Assembly (NCBI GenBank): GCA_031216915.1
Contig: JAUFNR010000047.1
Coordinates: 124,001-188,000 of the forward strand
Direction: 5' to 3'
DNA length: 64,000 nt
From: Pictodentalium vernedei
Lineage: Eukaryota > Mollusca > Scaphopoda > Dentaliida > Dentaliidae
Shown: in pieces, positions 50,901-64,000 of the stretch
Layout: every line of letters starts with the position of its first letter
Position numbering within the stretch: position 1 is the first letter of the stretch
Program-made: the position numbers and the translations under genes
The notes under the pieces: model-generated
Seen by the model: the letters and a program-made list of their open reading frames with translations, nothing else
Database searches by the model: none
Told to the model about the DNA's origin: nothing

Positions 50901-51946
50901 GAAGGTAGGTTACACAGAAAAACTGGGATTCGTCGGGAAGTTCAAGCGTTTCTTGTAACAGCTGAAGGTCGAAATTATGAACTCTTCTATATTGTAAGTT
51001 GCAACTTGTATACGCTAGTGTTCCAATTCAGAATTCAACGTTTATGATAATGTGAAAAAGGTGTTCACTCACTACCCAGTAACTGTTGAATGCCTTTAAT
51101 AATTCAGAAGATAAGATTTCACAAGAATGAAATCATGAACAATGGAAAACTTTACATGTGCCATTTATTGGTTTAGTCAAGTAAAAAAAAAATTTCAATT
51201 TTTTCCCATGGGTACCCTTGGGAAATCTGTCAAAAAACTTCAAAATTTTTGTTCCCATTTCATGATGCAAAAATGTTCTACATATAAAAATTCCATTGTT
51301 TTAAAATTTCCTTCTGCTGAAATCACTTGTTCTCACTGAATAAATCAACTTGAAGAAAACGATGTGTATCACCGTAAATTAAACTTTTCCGTCCATGACC
51401 GCTGTAGGTTAACGCACAGTGCCACTTTTCTCTACATGATTAAATCGGGACTCGGAGATTCACTCGAATGATATATTAAACAGAAGGCAACTCTTCAAAC
51501 AGAATGCATCCATATCGCATCTAAACAGACTGAATAATCTTCAGTTCATGTTTTTAGGGTTCTATCCATTAAAAATATAGCAGTTACAGCGGTCAGAAAG
51601 AAGCTTGTCAATTCCAATCGTTTGTTTTTCAGTACTTCTACGGAGAAGCAACTTCTGCGACTTGGAAGACTACAGTATTTTCGGTTATACCTCCACAGCG
51701 CCTTCTATCCCAAAAAACGGACGTTAGTGTGCCTAAAAACAAACGATGACTTTCAGAAGCTGATTAAGATTGTTCCCTTTTGAAAAAGGGAAAGGCCTTC
51801 CTTATCTACGACTGAGAAACCCCCAATAGCAATGACACTCTTCAAATAAGGGAAATTTGAGCAATTCCCGCCTCTTGAATGTTTTTCCTCACAGGTGTCC
51901 AAGCTTGGCGGGGTTGGCTTGCCACCGAGAAGTATTTCTACATACA
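47958..51946 (+). repeat. Repeat unit 13 (3,989 bp; C12, G10, 2-bp deletion)
   Basis: This is the shortest copy. The C run is at 48284-48295 and the G run at 50334-50343, the shortest G run in the window. Two bases are missing at the 48549/48550 junction. C at 48123 (T elsewhere) is private. Confidence 0.98.
49336..49424 (+). pseudogene. tRNA-like sequence (unit 13)
   Basis: No base change was seen; the 2-bp deletion of this unit is about 785 bp upstream. Confidence 0.72.
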
Positions 51947-54900
51947 TAATGTCGTCTATGTAGATAGCGTTGTGTAGAGTGATGAGATGGATTTGCTTTG
52001 GATACCCCAAGTATACTCCTCCTAACTTTTCAGTTCTATTGGATGAGCTTTCACTTATATTGTTCAGCTATCACACAATGGTTGTCATTGGTCATTTAAA
52101 CTAAAGGAGAGTACGTTTTTGAACAAATCCAATTTTCAATTTCTTTTTGAGGAATCTGGGGCGCAGATTTCCGATGTGTGTGTTTATTATACCCAAACTC
52201 TCAGACAATCACGATCACAGCCCTTCAGCGGATGACTCGGTTGAACTATATTTGGTCCCGCCAATTCTTTCACCCCCCCCCCCTCCCAAACAAAACACAC
52301 ACACACATATATAAGCTAGCGACGGAGGAGAGCATTTACTCAACAGCTGATGCGTCTGTGTTTATAAGAGTGCACGCGAGTGTATATTTGATGCGGTCTG
52401 GAAACTACAGTAGTGTTGTTAACTGGTGGTGGACACGTTATGCTTTACTGCTTAAATATTACCCTGTGGCCAACGCACCGTGTGTTACTTCTGTTACTTC
52501 TCTGAAGGGACAACGTAATTGTACAAAATAAGCTAAACTTCATTTTGTTATGTTTTGTAGCAATGGTTTAGGCATGAATACTGGGTGGGTGTGATCTCAA
52601 ATAACACTAAACAATTAGATGGTGGTTCATTGCTGAGTCTTTGGAACTTTGAAACGGCTTTTCCAAAAAGTTGTGCTCCCTACAAGAGAGTGCCCACGCA
52701 TATTCAGAAATCTCAATGAAATTGATATATGGGCGATTCTGTACTCTAGAAACATGCGTAGCGTGACTGAGAATAGTTTGGATGTTTGGACAAGAATATG
52801 GACAGGGGGAAAAAATGACTGTCAATTTGGTAAAATTTCACAAATTTTCGAAAATGCGCTTTTTTATAAACAAAATTTTTAATGGGTAAAAAGGGTCTTT
52901 CTCTTTATTGAGATGTTCTGGATTTTGGCTCGGAACATCTGCACTTCATTTTCATTCTTTTTGGGGATATTTGTGTTCAAATTTTGGCCCCGGGCGATGA
53001 GATTTTGTAACAAATAAGTGCCAACATCAGTCAGTTGTTACTATTTAAGGTAACTCTGAATCTAAGGACGAGGTTTGTCCGGTATGGATGACTGAACAGA
53101 CCTCCCCTCTCTCAAAAAATCGTCTGCTCAGTCATTACGCTGGTTAAAATTGTAAGCTATCACAGCTTTGTTTCTGTCGATTTTTATTAAAAGCTAGCAT
53201 AGTTTTTCCAACACCGCTCATGTACTCGAAAATGGGCGTTATTATCTCCTCTGGAAACATAATGAAGGAGGTATTACGATTTAAAGTTCTCTATTTATTT
53301 AATGTTTTGCCACAGGAGAACAAATCGGGCTGTAGCTCAGTAAGTTCAGGCGTTCACTTAGCTGAGTGAAACGTGCGTTGTCAATGCGACGTGAGTTCAA
53401 AACCCACCGCTTCTTAGAATTTATTCATTATCCTAACACATGCAATTTTCGCTTTGTTCTAGTTGCATCTTCATGTTTGGTGCATGTTTTCGCAAATTAG
53501 CTGGTCGAAAGGCTGGGATCCTCCACAATCAGTATATTTAAACAAAAATGTTGGGGAAACAACCAATTGCCCAAAACAGACAGACCATTTCTCTTTGGGT
53601 CATATTGTATAATTAGGGACGCTATTACGTTGCAAATATTAAAAGTCAAATAACGAGATGAACATGACTGCCTGTTGATGTTTTTTTTGTCTGTTCAGCA
53701 CCACCGTCTGCCAGATTTAATGTTTCATTGAAATAAAAGATTGCGAATATTGTTTACTGTGCCTCATAAATAACCCTTGTGACGAACTAAAAGAGTATAT
53801 GCACTGACACTGTTTTATTACCACCATAAGCAATGCATGTCATCTCCGTTATGTCAGTAGTGGGGGACCTTAATTTCAGCAGTCCAAGTGGGAGCGCTTT
53901 GGAGCATTGTGCAAATGCGTACAACACTTTAATGATACACTTGCCTTCAACAGTTGCTAGCCTTGCGTGTGTCGGTTTAGTAAATTTGGAAGTACGGAAG
54001 TAGATAGCTGCTGCAAGATGGTTCTCTCTGCGCTATCCGTCCTCTTTCACCCGACACAATTCAAATCAGGTTGTTGGAAGAGTCGCGATACCCCAATAAT
54101 AAGCAAACAAGTGCATTCCACCACAACAAACTTTAAATATTCGGTGTATTTTGAGCTGAAAGATTTAATTTCACAGAAAGACAGGTATAATGGCTTTGCT
54201 TATAAGTTAGACAACGTTTGGAGCTAAACAGGGGCGATGGACCGGTCTCATGATTCCATGTGCTAGAGTCTGTCATTTACGAACAGCATGCTCTCAAAGT
54301 ATGCGTTTGAAAGGTTGGGTGCAGGGGGGGGGGGGGGGGGGGCGTTTTATTTCAGTTTCACATATTTTTATCTAAAGGGTCGTTTCATGTTGATTTTAAG
54401 CTCGCGGGTTTATCTGGAATACCTTTCGATATCGATGTGTAGAGGGGGAAGTCACGATGGGTAGGGGAAGCGTCCACGTCACAAAAATAAGTGGTTTCAC
54501 AGATGAAGTTTAGATTCCTTCGAGCATCCACATTGGGTATTCTGGGTCCCTACTTCTTCCACTGTTTATACTGGTTCAGGGTGAATTTCATGTGTCATAT
54601 TAAAGGTGAGTGGACATTTTAGAGGGAGGGATAGCGTTGATTTCAGTTTAGTTTCAGATTAGACTTGTTTCAGCATTTGGTGGGCATTCAGTTCCGCAAT
54701 ACGCTGGCCATAGTTTTGATCGGCTGTCATAATGTTGGCTCCATATTGTAACCCTTGTCGTTAGAAAGTCGTGTGCAGTTTAAGAAGGGTCTCTTCTCAA
54801 ACTTCCCAGATTTATTATCGCGAAGCTTTTAGCCGATTTGTGTGATTACTAGCTTTAATGGTAGGTGATTTTATGTGTTGTCAGTATTAATTCTGTGTTG

Positions 54901-55945
54901 AAGGTAGGTTACACAGAAAAACTGGGATTCGTCGGGAAGTTCAAGCGTTTCTTGTAACAGCTGAAGGTCGAAATTATGAACTCTTCTATATTGTAAGTTG
55001 CAACTTGTATACGCTAGTGTTCCAATTCAGAATTCAACGTTTATGATAATGTGAAAAAGGTGTTCACTCACTACCCAGTAACTGTTGAATGCCTTTAATA
55101 ATTCAGAAGATAAGATTTCACAAGAATGAAATCATGAACAATGGAAAACTTTACATGTGCCATTTATTGGTTTAGTCAAGTAAAAAAAAAATTTCAATTT
55201 TTTCCCATGGGTACCCTTGGGAAATCTGTCAAAAAACTTCAAAATTTTTGTTCCCATTTCATGATGCAAAAATGTTCTACATATAAAAATTCCATTGTTT
55301 TAAAATTTCCTTCTGCTGAAATCACTTGTTCTCACTGAATAAATCAACTTGAAGAAAACGATGTGTATCACCGTAAATTAAACTTTTCCGTCCATGACCG
55401 CTGTAGGTTAACGCACAGTGCCACTTTTCTCTACATGATTAAATCGGGACTCGGAGATTCACTCGAATGATATATTAAACAGAAGGCAACTCTTCAAACA
55501 GAATGCATCCATATCGCATCTAAACAGACTGAATAATCTTCAGTTCATGTTTTTAGGGTTCTATCCATTAAAAATATAGCAGTTACAGCGGTCAGAAAGA
55601 AGCTTGTCAATTCCAATCGTTTGTTTTTCAGTACTTCTACGGAGAAGCAACTTCTGCGACTTGGAAGACTACAGTATTTTCGGTTATACCTCCACAGCGC
55701 CTTCTATCCCAAAAAACGGACGTTAGTGTGCCTAAAAACAAACGATGACTTTCAGAAGCTGATTAAGATTGTTCCCTTTTGAAAAAGGGAAAGGCCTTCC
55801 TTATCTACGACTGAGAAACCCCCAATAGCAATGACACTCTTCAAATAAGGGAAATTTGAGCAATTCCCGCCTCTTGAATGTTTTTCCTCACAGGTGTCCA
55901 AGCTTGGCGGGGTTGGCTTGCCACCGAGAAGTATTTCTACATACA
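51947..55945 (+). repeat. Repeat unit 14 (3,999 bp; C11, G19)
   Basis: The C run is at 52273-52283 and the G run at 54324-54342. It lies next to the copy with the shortest G run, so G-run length shows no gradient along the array. No substitution was seen. Confidence 0.98.
53326..53414 (+). pseudogene. tRNA-like sequence (unit 14)
   Basis: No base change was seen against unit 1. Confidence 0.72.
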
Positions 55946-58900
55946 TAATGTCGTCTATGTAGATAGCGTTGTGTAGAGTGATGAGATGGATTTGCTTTGG
56001 ATACCCCAAGTATACTCCTCCTAACTTTTCAGTTCTATTGGATGAGCTTTCACTTATATTGTTCAGCTATCACACAATGGTTGTCATTGGTCATTTAAAC
56101 TAAAGGAGAGTACGTTTTTGAACAAATCCAATTTTCAATTTCTTTTTGAGGAATCTGGGGCGCAGATTTCCGATGTGTGTGTTTATTATACCCAAACTCT
56201 CAGACAATCACGATCACAGCCCTTCAGCGGATGACTCGGTTGAACTATATTTGGTCCCGCCAATTCTTTCACCCCCCCCCCCTCCCAAACAAAACACACA
56301 CACACATATATAAGCTAGCGACGGAGGAGAGCATTTACTCAACAGCTGATGCGTCTGTGTTTATAAGAGTGCACGCGAGTGTATATTTGATGCGGTCTGG
56401 AAACTACAGTAGTGTTGTTAACTGGTGGTGGACACGTTATGCTTTACTGCTTAAATATTACCCTGTGGCCAACGCACCGTGTGTTACTTCTGTTACTTCT
56501 CTGAAGGGACAACGTAATTGTACAAAATAAGCTAAACTTCATTTTGTTATGTTTTGTAGCAATGGTTTAGGCATGAATACTGGGTGGGTGTGATCTCAAA
56601 TAACACTAAACAATTAGATGGTGGTTCATTGCTGAGTCTTTGGAACTTTGAAACGGCTTTTCCAAAAAGTTGTGCTCCCTACAAGAGAGTGCCCACGCAT
56701 ATTCAGAAATCTCAATGAAATTGATATATGGGCGATTCTGTACTCTAGAAACATGCGTAGCGTGACTGAGAATAGTTTGGATGTTTGGACAAGAATATGG
56801 ACAGGGGGAAAAAATGACTGTCAATTTGGTAAAATTTCACAAATTTTCGAAAATGCGCTTTTTTATAAACAAAATTTTTAATGGGTAAAAAGGGTCTTTC
56901 TCTTTATTGAGATGTTCTGGATTTTGGCTCGGAACATCTGCACTTCATTTTCATTCTTTTTGGGGATATTTGTGTTCAAATTTTGGCCCCGGGCGATGAG
57001 ATTTTGTAACAAATAAGTGCCAACATCAGTCAGTTGTTACTATTTAAGGTAACTCTGAATCTAAGGACGAGGTTTGTCCGGTATGGATGACTGAACAGAC
57101 CTCCCCTCTCTCAAAAAATCGTCTGCTCAGTCATTACGCTGGTTAAAATTGTAAGCTATCACAGCTTTGTTTCTGTCGATTTTTATTAAAAGCTAGCATA
57201 GTTTTTCCAACACCGCTCATGTACTCGAAAATGGGCGTTATTATCTCCTCTGGAAACATAATGAAGGAGGTATTACGATTTAAAGTTCTCTATTTATTTA
57301 ATGTTTTGCCACAGGAGAACAAATCGGGCTGTAGCTCAGTAAGTTCAGGCGTTCACTTAGCTGAGTGAAACGTGCGTTGTCAATGCGACGTGAGTTCAAA
57401 ACCCACCGCTTCTTAGAATTTATTCATTATCCTAACACATGCAATTTTCGCTTTGTTCTAGTTGCATCTTCATGTTTGGTGCATGTTTTCGCAAATTAGC
57501 TGGTCGAAAGGCTGGGATCCTCCACAATCAGTATATTTAAACAAAAATGTTGGGGAAACAACCAATTGCCCAAAACAGACAGACCATTTCTCTTTGGGTC
57601 ATATTGTATAATTAGGGACGCTATTACGTTGCAAATATTAAAAGTCAAATAACGAGATGAACATGACTGCCTGTTGATGTTTTTTTTGTCTGTTCAGCAC
57701 CACCGTCTGCCAGATTTAATGTTTCATTGAAATAAAAGATTGCGAATATTGTTTACTGTGCCTCATAAATAACCCTTGTGACGAACTAAAAGAGTATATG
57801 CACTGACACTGTTTTATTACCACCATAAGCAATGCATGTCATCTCCGTTATGTCAGTAGTGGGGGACCTTAATTTCAGCAGTCCAAGTGGGAGCGCTTTG
57901 GAGCATTGTGCAAATGCGTACAACACTTTAATGATACACTTGCCTTCAACAGTTGCTAGCCTTGCGTGTGTCGGTTTAGTAAATTTGGAAGTACGGAAGT
58001 AGATAGCTGCTGCAAGATGGTTCTCTCTGCGCTATCCGTCCTCTTTCACCCGACACAATTCAAATCAGGTTGTTGGAAGAGTCGCGATACCCCAATAATA
58101 AGCAAACAAGTGCATTCCACCACAACAAACTTTAAATATTCGGTGTATTTTGAGCTGAAAGATTTAATTTCACAGAAAGACAGGTATAATGGCTTTGCTT
58201 ATAAGTTAGACAACGTTTGGAGCTAAACAGGGGCGATGGACCGGTCTCATGATTCCATGTGCTAGAGTCTGTCATTTACGAACAGCATGCTCTCAAAGTA
58301 TGCGTTTGAAAGGTTGGGTGCAGGGGGGGGGGGGGGGCGTTTTATTTCAGTTTCACATATTTTTATCTAAAGGGTCGTTTCATGTTGATTTTAAGCTCGC
58401 GGGTTTATCTGGAATACCTTTCGATATCGATGTGTAGAGGGGGAAGTCACGATGGGTAGGGGAAGCGTCCACGTCACAAAAATAAGTGGTTTCACAGATG
58501 AAGTTTAGATTCCTTCGAGCATCCACATTGGGTATTCTGGGTCCCTACTTCTTCCACTGTTTATACTGGTTCAGGGTGAATTTCATGTGTCATATTAAAG
58601 GTGAGTGGACATTTTAGAGGGAGGGATAGCGTTGATTTCAGTTTAGTTTCAGATTAGACTTGTTTCAGCATTTGGTGGGCATTCAGTTCCGCAATACGCT
58701 GGCCATAGTTTTGATCGGCTGTCATAATGTTGGCTCCATATTGTAACCCTTGTCGTTAGAAAGTCGTGTGCAGTTTAAGAAGGGTCTCTTCTCAAACTTC
58801 CCAGATTTATTATCGCGAAGCTTTTAGCCGATTTGTGTGATTACTAGCTTTAATGGTAGGTGATTTTATGTGTTGTCAGTATTAATTCTGTGTTGAAGGT

Positions 58901-59940
58901 AGGTTACACAGAAAAACTGGGATTCGTCGGGAAGTTCAAGCGTTTCTTGTAACAGCTGAAGGTCGAAATTATGAACTCTTCTATATTGTAAGTTGCAACT
59001 TGTATACGCTAGTGTTCCAATTCAGAATTCAACGTTTATGATAATGTGAAAAAGGTGTTCACTCACTACCCAGTAACTGTTGAATGCCTTTAATAATTCA
59101 GAAGATAAGATTTCACAAGAATGAAATCATGAACAATGGAAAACTTTACATGTGCCATTTATTGGTTTAGTCAAGTAAAAAAAAAATTTCAATTTTTTCC
59201 CATGGGTACCCTTGGGAAATCTGTCAAAAAACTTCAAAATTTTTGTTCCCATTTCATGATGCAAAAATGTTCTACATATAAAAATTCCATTGTTTTAAAA
59301 TTTCCTTCTGCTGAAATCACTTGTTCTCACTGAATAAATCAACTTGAAGAAAACGATGTGTATCACCGTAAATTAAACTTTTCCGTCCATGACCGCTGTA
59401 GGTTAACGCACAGTGCCACTTTTCTCTACATGATTAAATCGGGACTCGGAGATTCACTCGAATGATATATTAAACAGAAGGCAACTCTTCAAACAGAATG
59501 CATCCATATCGCATCTAAACAGACTGAATAATCTTCAGTTCATGTTTTTAGGGTTCTATCCATTAAAAATATAGCAGTTACAGCGGTCAGAAAGAAGCTT
59601 GTCAATTCCAATCGTTTGTTTTTCAGTACTTCTACGGAGAAGCAACTTCTGCGACTTGGAAGACTACAGTATTTTCGGTTATACCTCCACAGCGCCTTCT
59701 ATCCCAAAAAACGGACGTTAGTGTGCCTAAAAACAAACGATGACTTTCAGAAGCTGATTAAGATTGTTCCCTTTTGAAAAAGGGAAAGGCCTTCCTTATC
59801 TACGACTGAGAAACCCCCAATAGCAATGACACTCTTCAAATAAGGGAAATTTGAGCAATTCCCGCCTCTTGAATGTTTTTCCTCACAGGTGTCCAAGCTT
59901 GGCGGGGTTGGCTTGCCACCGAGAAGTATTTCTACATACC
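55946..59940 (+). repeat. Repeat unit 15 (3,995 bp; C11, G15)
   Basis: The C run is at 56272-56282 and the G run at 58323-58337. C at 59940 (A elsewhere), the last base of the unit as cut here, is private. Confidence 0.98.
57325..57413 (+). pseudogene. tRNA-like sequence (unit 15)
   Basis: No base change was seen against unit 1. Confidence 0.72.
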
Positions 59941-62900
59941 TAATGTCGTCTATGTAGATAGCGTTGTGTAGAGTGATGAGATGGATTTGCTTTGGATACC
60001 CCAAGTATACTCCTCCTAACTTTTCAGTTCTATTGGATGAGCTTTCACTTATATTGTTCAGCTATCACACAATGGTTGTCATTGGTCATTTAAACTAAAG
60101 GAGAGTACGTTTTTGAACAAATCCAATTTTCAATTTCTTTTTGAGGAATCTGGGGCGCAGATTTCCGATGTGTGTGTTTATTATACCCAAACTCTCAGAC
60201 AATCACGATCACAGCCCTTCAGCGGATGACTCGGTTGAACTATATTTGGTCCCGCCAATTCTTTCACCCCCCCCCCCCTCCCAAACAAAACACACACACA
60301 CATATATAAGCTAGCGACGGAGGAGAGCATTTACTCAACAGCTGATGCGTCTGTGTTTATAAGAGTGCACGCGAGTGTATATTTGATGCGGTCTGGAAAC
60401 TACAGTAGTGTTGTTAACTGGTGGTGGACACGTTATGCTTTACTGCTTAAATATTACCCTGTGGCCAACGCACCGTGTGTTACTTCTGTTACTTCTCTGA
60501 AGGGACAACGTAATTGTACAAAATAAGCTAAACTTCATTTTGTTATGTTTTGTAGCAATGGTTTAGGCATGAATACTGGGTGGGTGTGATCTCAAATAAC
60601 ACTAAACAATTAGATGGTGGTTCATTGCTGAGTCTTTGGAACTTTGAAACGGCTTTTCCAAAAAGTTGTGCTCCCTACAAGAGAGTGCCCACGCATATTC
60701 AGAAATCTCAATGAAATTGATATATGGGCGATTCTGTACTCTAGAAACATGCGTAGCGTGACTGAGAATAGTTTGGATGTTTGGACAAGAATATGGACAG
60801 GGGGAAAAAATGACTGTCAATTTGGTAAAATTTCACAAATTTTCGAAAATGCGCTTTTTTATAAACAAAATTTTTAATGGGTAAAAAGGGTCTTTCTCTT
60901 TATTGAGATGTTCTGGATTTTGGCTCGGAACATCTGCACTTCATTTTCATTCTTTTTGGGGATATTTGTGTTCAAATTTTGGCCCCGGGCGATGAGATTT
61001 TGTAACAAATAAGTGCCAACATCAGTCAGTTGTTACTATTTAAGGTAACTCTGAATCTAAGGACGAGGTTTGTCCGGTATGGATGACTGAACAGACCTCC
61101 CCTCTCTCAAAAAATCGTCTGCTCAGTCATTACGCTGGTTAAAATTGTAAGCTATCACAGCTTTGTTTCTGTCGATTTTTATTAAAAGCTAGCATAGTTT
61201 TTCCAACACCGCTCATGTACTCGAAAATGGGCGTTATTATCTCCTCTGGAAACATAATGAAGGAGGTATTACGATTTAAAGTTCTCTATTTATTTAATGT
61301 TTTGCCACAGGAGAACAAATCGGGCTGTAGCTCAGTAAGTTCAGGCGTTCACTTAGCTGAGTGAAACGTGCGTTGTCAATGCGACGTGAGTTCAAAACCC
61401 ACCGCTTCTTAGAATTTATTCATTATCCTAACACATGCAATTTTCGCTTTGTTCTAGTTGCATCTTCATGTTTGGTGCATGTTTTCGCAAATTAGCTGGT
61501 CGAAAGGCTGGGATCCTCCACAATCAGTATATTTAAACAAAAATGTTGGGGAAACAACCAATTGCCCAAAACAGACAGACCATTTCTCTTTGGGTCATAT
61601 TGTATAATTAGGGACGCTATTACGTTGCAAATATTAAAAGTCAAATAACGAGATGAACATGACTGCCTGTTGATGTTTTTTTTGTCTGTTCAGCACCACC
61701 GTCTGCCAGATTTAATGTTTCATTGAAATAAAAGATTGCGAATATTGTTTACTGTGCCTCATAAATAACCCTTGTGACGAACTAAAAGAGTATATGCACT
61801 GACACTGTTTTATTACCACCATAAGCAATGCATGTCATCTCCGTTATGTCAGTAGTGGGGGACCTTAATTTCAGCAGTCCAAGTGGGAGCGCTTTGGAGC
61901 ATTGTGCAAATGCGTACAACACTTTAATGATACACTTGCCTTCAACAGTTGCTAGCCTTGCGTGTGTCGGTTTAGTAAATTTGGAAGTACGGAAGTAGAT
62001 AGCTGCTGCAAGATGGTTCTCTCTGCGCTATCCGTCCTCTTTCACCCGACACAATTCAAATCAGGTTGTTGGAAGAGTCGCGATACCCCAATAATAAGCA
62101 AACAAGTGCATTCCACCACAACAAACTTTAAATATTCGGTGTATTTTGAGCTGAAAGATTTAATTTCACAGAAAGACAGGTATAATGGCTTTGCTTATAA
62201 GTTAGACAACGTTTGGAGCTAAACAGGGGCGATGGACCGGTCTCATGATTCCATGTGCTAGAGTCTGTCATTTACGAACAGCATGCTCTCAAAGTATGCG
62301 TTTGAAAGGTTGGGTGCAGGGGGGGGGGGGGGGGGCGTTTTATTTCAGTTTCACATATTTTTATCTAAAGGGTCGTTTCATGTTGATTTTAAGCTCGCGG
62401 GTTTATCTGGAATACCTTTCGATATCGATGTGTAGAGGGGGAAGTCACGATGGGTAGGGGAAGCGTCCACGTCACAAAAATAAGTGGTTTCACAGATGAA
62501 GTTTAGATTCCTTCGAGCATCCACATTGGGTATTCTGGGTCCCTACTTCTTCCACTGTTTATACTGGTTCAGGGTGAATTTCATGTGTCATATTAAAGGT
62601 GAGTGGACATTTTAGAGGGAGGGATAGCGTTGATTTCAGTTTAGTTTCAGATTAGACTTGTTTCAGCATTTGGTGGGCATTCAGTTCCGCAATACGCTGG
62701 CCATAGTTTTGATCGGCTGTCATAATGTTGGCTCCATATTGTAACCCTTGTCGTTAGAAAGTCGTGTGCAGTTTAAGAAGGGTCTCTTCTCAAACTTCCC
62801 AGATTTATTATCGCGAAGCTTTTAGCCGATTTGTGTGATTACTAGCTTTAATGGTAGGTGATTTTATGTGTTGTCAGTATTAATTCTGTGTTGAAGGTAG

Positions 62901-63938
62901 GTTACACAGAAAAACTGGGATTCGTCGGGAAGTTCAAGCGTTTCTTGTAACAGCTGAAGGTCGAAATTATGAACTCTTCTATATTGTAAGTTGCAACTTG
63001 TATACGCTAGTGTTCCAATTCAGAATTCAACGTTTATGATAATGTGAAAAAGGTGTTCACTCACTACCCAGTAACTGTTGAATGCCTTTAATAATTCAGA
63101 AGATAAGATTTCACAAGAATGAAATCATGAACAATGGAAAACTTTACATGTGCCATTTATTGGTTTAGTCAAGTAAAAAAAAAATTTCAATTTTTTCCCA
63201 TGGGTACCCTTGGGAAATCTGTCAAAAAACTTCAAAATTTTTGTTCCCATTTCATGATGCAAAAATGTTCTACATATAAAAATTCCATTGTTTTAAAATT
63301 TCCTTCTGCTGAAATCACTTGTTCTCACTGAATAAATCAACTTGAAGAAAACGATGTGTATCACCGTAAATTAAACTTTTCCGTCCATGACCGCTGTAGG
63401 TTAACGCACAGTGCCACTTTTCTCTACATGATTAAATCGGGACTCGGAGATTCACTCGAATGATATATTAAACAGAAGGCAACTCTTCAAACAGAATGCA
63501 TCCATATCGCATCTAAACAGACTGAATAATCTTCAGTTCATGTTTTTAGGGTTCTATCCATTAAAAATATAGCAGTTACAGCGGTCAGAAAGAAGCTTGT
63601 CAATTCCAATCGTTTGTTTTTCAGTACTTCTACGGAGAAGCAACTTCTGCGACTTGGAAGACTACAGTATTTTCGGTTATACCTCCACAGCGCCTTCTAT
63701 CCCAAAAAACGGACGTTAGTGTGCCTAAAAACAAACGATGACTTTCAGAAGCTGATTAAGATTGTTCCCTTTTGAAAAAGGGAAAGGCCTTCCTTATCTA
63801 CGACTGAGAAACCCCCAATAGCAATGACACTCTTCAAATAAGGGAAATTTGAGCAATTCCCGCCTCTTGAATGTTTTTCCTCACAGGTGTCCAAGCTTGG
63901 CGGGGTTGGCTTGCCACCGAGAAGTATTTCTACATACA
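59941..63938 (+). repeat. Repeat unit 16 (3,998 bp; C12, G17)
   Basis: The C run is at 60267-60278 and the G run at 62319-62335. No substitution relative to the consensus was seen. Confidence 0.98.
61321..61409 (+). pseudogene. tRNA-like sequence (unit 16)
   Basis: No base change was seen against unit 1. Confidence 0.72.
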
Positions 63939-64000
63939 TAATGTCGTCTATGTAGATAGCGTTGTGTAGAGTGATGAGATGGATTTGCTTTGGATACCCC
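63939..64000 (+). repeat. Repeat unit 17, first 62 bases only
   Basis: This matches the first 62 bases of unit 1 and is cut by the window end, not by a biological border. The array therefore continues to the right. Confidence 0.97.

Larger units (their letters stand above)
1..64000. repeat. Head-to-tail tandem array of a ~4 kb unit, 16 full copies plus a fragment
   Basis: The same sequence recurs at 1, 3996, 7993, 11994, 15987, 19979, 23980, 27978, 31975, 35975, 39969, 43966, 47958, 51947, 55946, 59941 and 63939, always in the same orientation. These starts are set where the window itself starts, so the unit boundary is arbitrary. Unit lengths are 3,989 to 4,001 bp. Apart from the C and G runs, copies differ by only zero to three or four positions each. 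No sub-repeat or higher-order period was seen. In unit 1, I recognise nothing in 1-326, 370-897, 995-1141, 1190-1379, 1504-1734, 1743-2377, 2486-3044, 3057-3231, 3275-3821 and 3842-3995 beyond short doubtful ORFs and scattered splice-like or AATAAA words. The array could be a long-unit satellite, a macrosatellite, or a tandemly amplified locus for a non-coding transcript; the sequence alone does not decide. Confidence 0.99.

Noticed and set aside
1-64000. Ribosomal RNA, 5S, histone or spliceosomal snRNA tandem cluster
   Set aside because: I looked for the characteristic conserved stretches in the unit on both strands and recognised none.
1-64000. CRISPR array or prokaryotic mobile element
   Set aside because: The period is 4 kb with no short repeat-spacer pattern, no transposase or integrase ORF, and no bacterial gene organisation.

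Overview
The whole window is one head-to-tail tandem array. It holds 16 complete copies of a unit of about 3,996 bp (range 3,989-4,001) plus the first 62 bases of a 17th copy. The window begins and ends inside the array at nearly the same phase, so both borders and the true copy number lie outside it. Outside two length-variable homopolymer tracts, I found by eye only about two dozen differences among all 16 copies, so the copies are more than 99.9% identical.

The organism is most likely a eukaryote, probably an animal nuclear genome. The signs are a long-unit satellite-like array, no ORF over 130 codons on either strand, an AC microsatellite, long mononucleotide runs, a tRNA-derived element with internal Pol III-type boxes, and a TATA box. 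I cannot name the species or match the unit to a known satellite.

Layout of a unit, in unit 1 coordinates: a hypervariable C run (327-337), an (AC)6 repeat (349-360), a TATATAAG box (362-369), a 12-bp palindrome (898-909), an 8-bp stem hairpin (965-994), a long hairpin with 14-nt arms (1142-1189), a tRNA-like sequence of class II type (1380-1468) followed by a T4 run (1500-1503), a T8 run (1735-1742), a hypervariable G run (2378-2392), palindromes (2476-2485, 3045-3056), an A10 run (3232-3241), a 24-bp near-perfect palindrome (3251-3274) and a short strong hairpin (3822-3841). I recognise nothing in the rest. To transfer a unit 1 position to another copy, add that copy's start minus 1, then its C-run length minus 11 (if past the C run), then its G-run length minus 15 (if past the G run).

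I see no convincing protein-coding gene. The small ORFs that recur in every copy recur only because the copies are nearly identical. The substitutions inside them are mostly amino-acid changing, and two of the ORFs are opened or closed by the homopolymer lengths. The informative signals are the exact length rule (unit length = 3,969 + C run + G run, with two small exceptions), the invariance of the A, T and AC runs beside the unstable G and C runs, variants shared by non-neighbouring copies (exchange within the array), and the tRNA-like element with its nearby hairpins, repeated 16 times.
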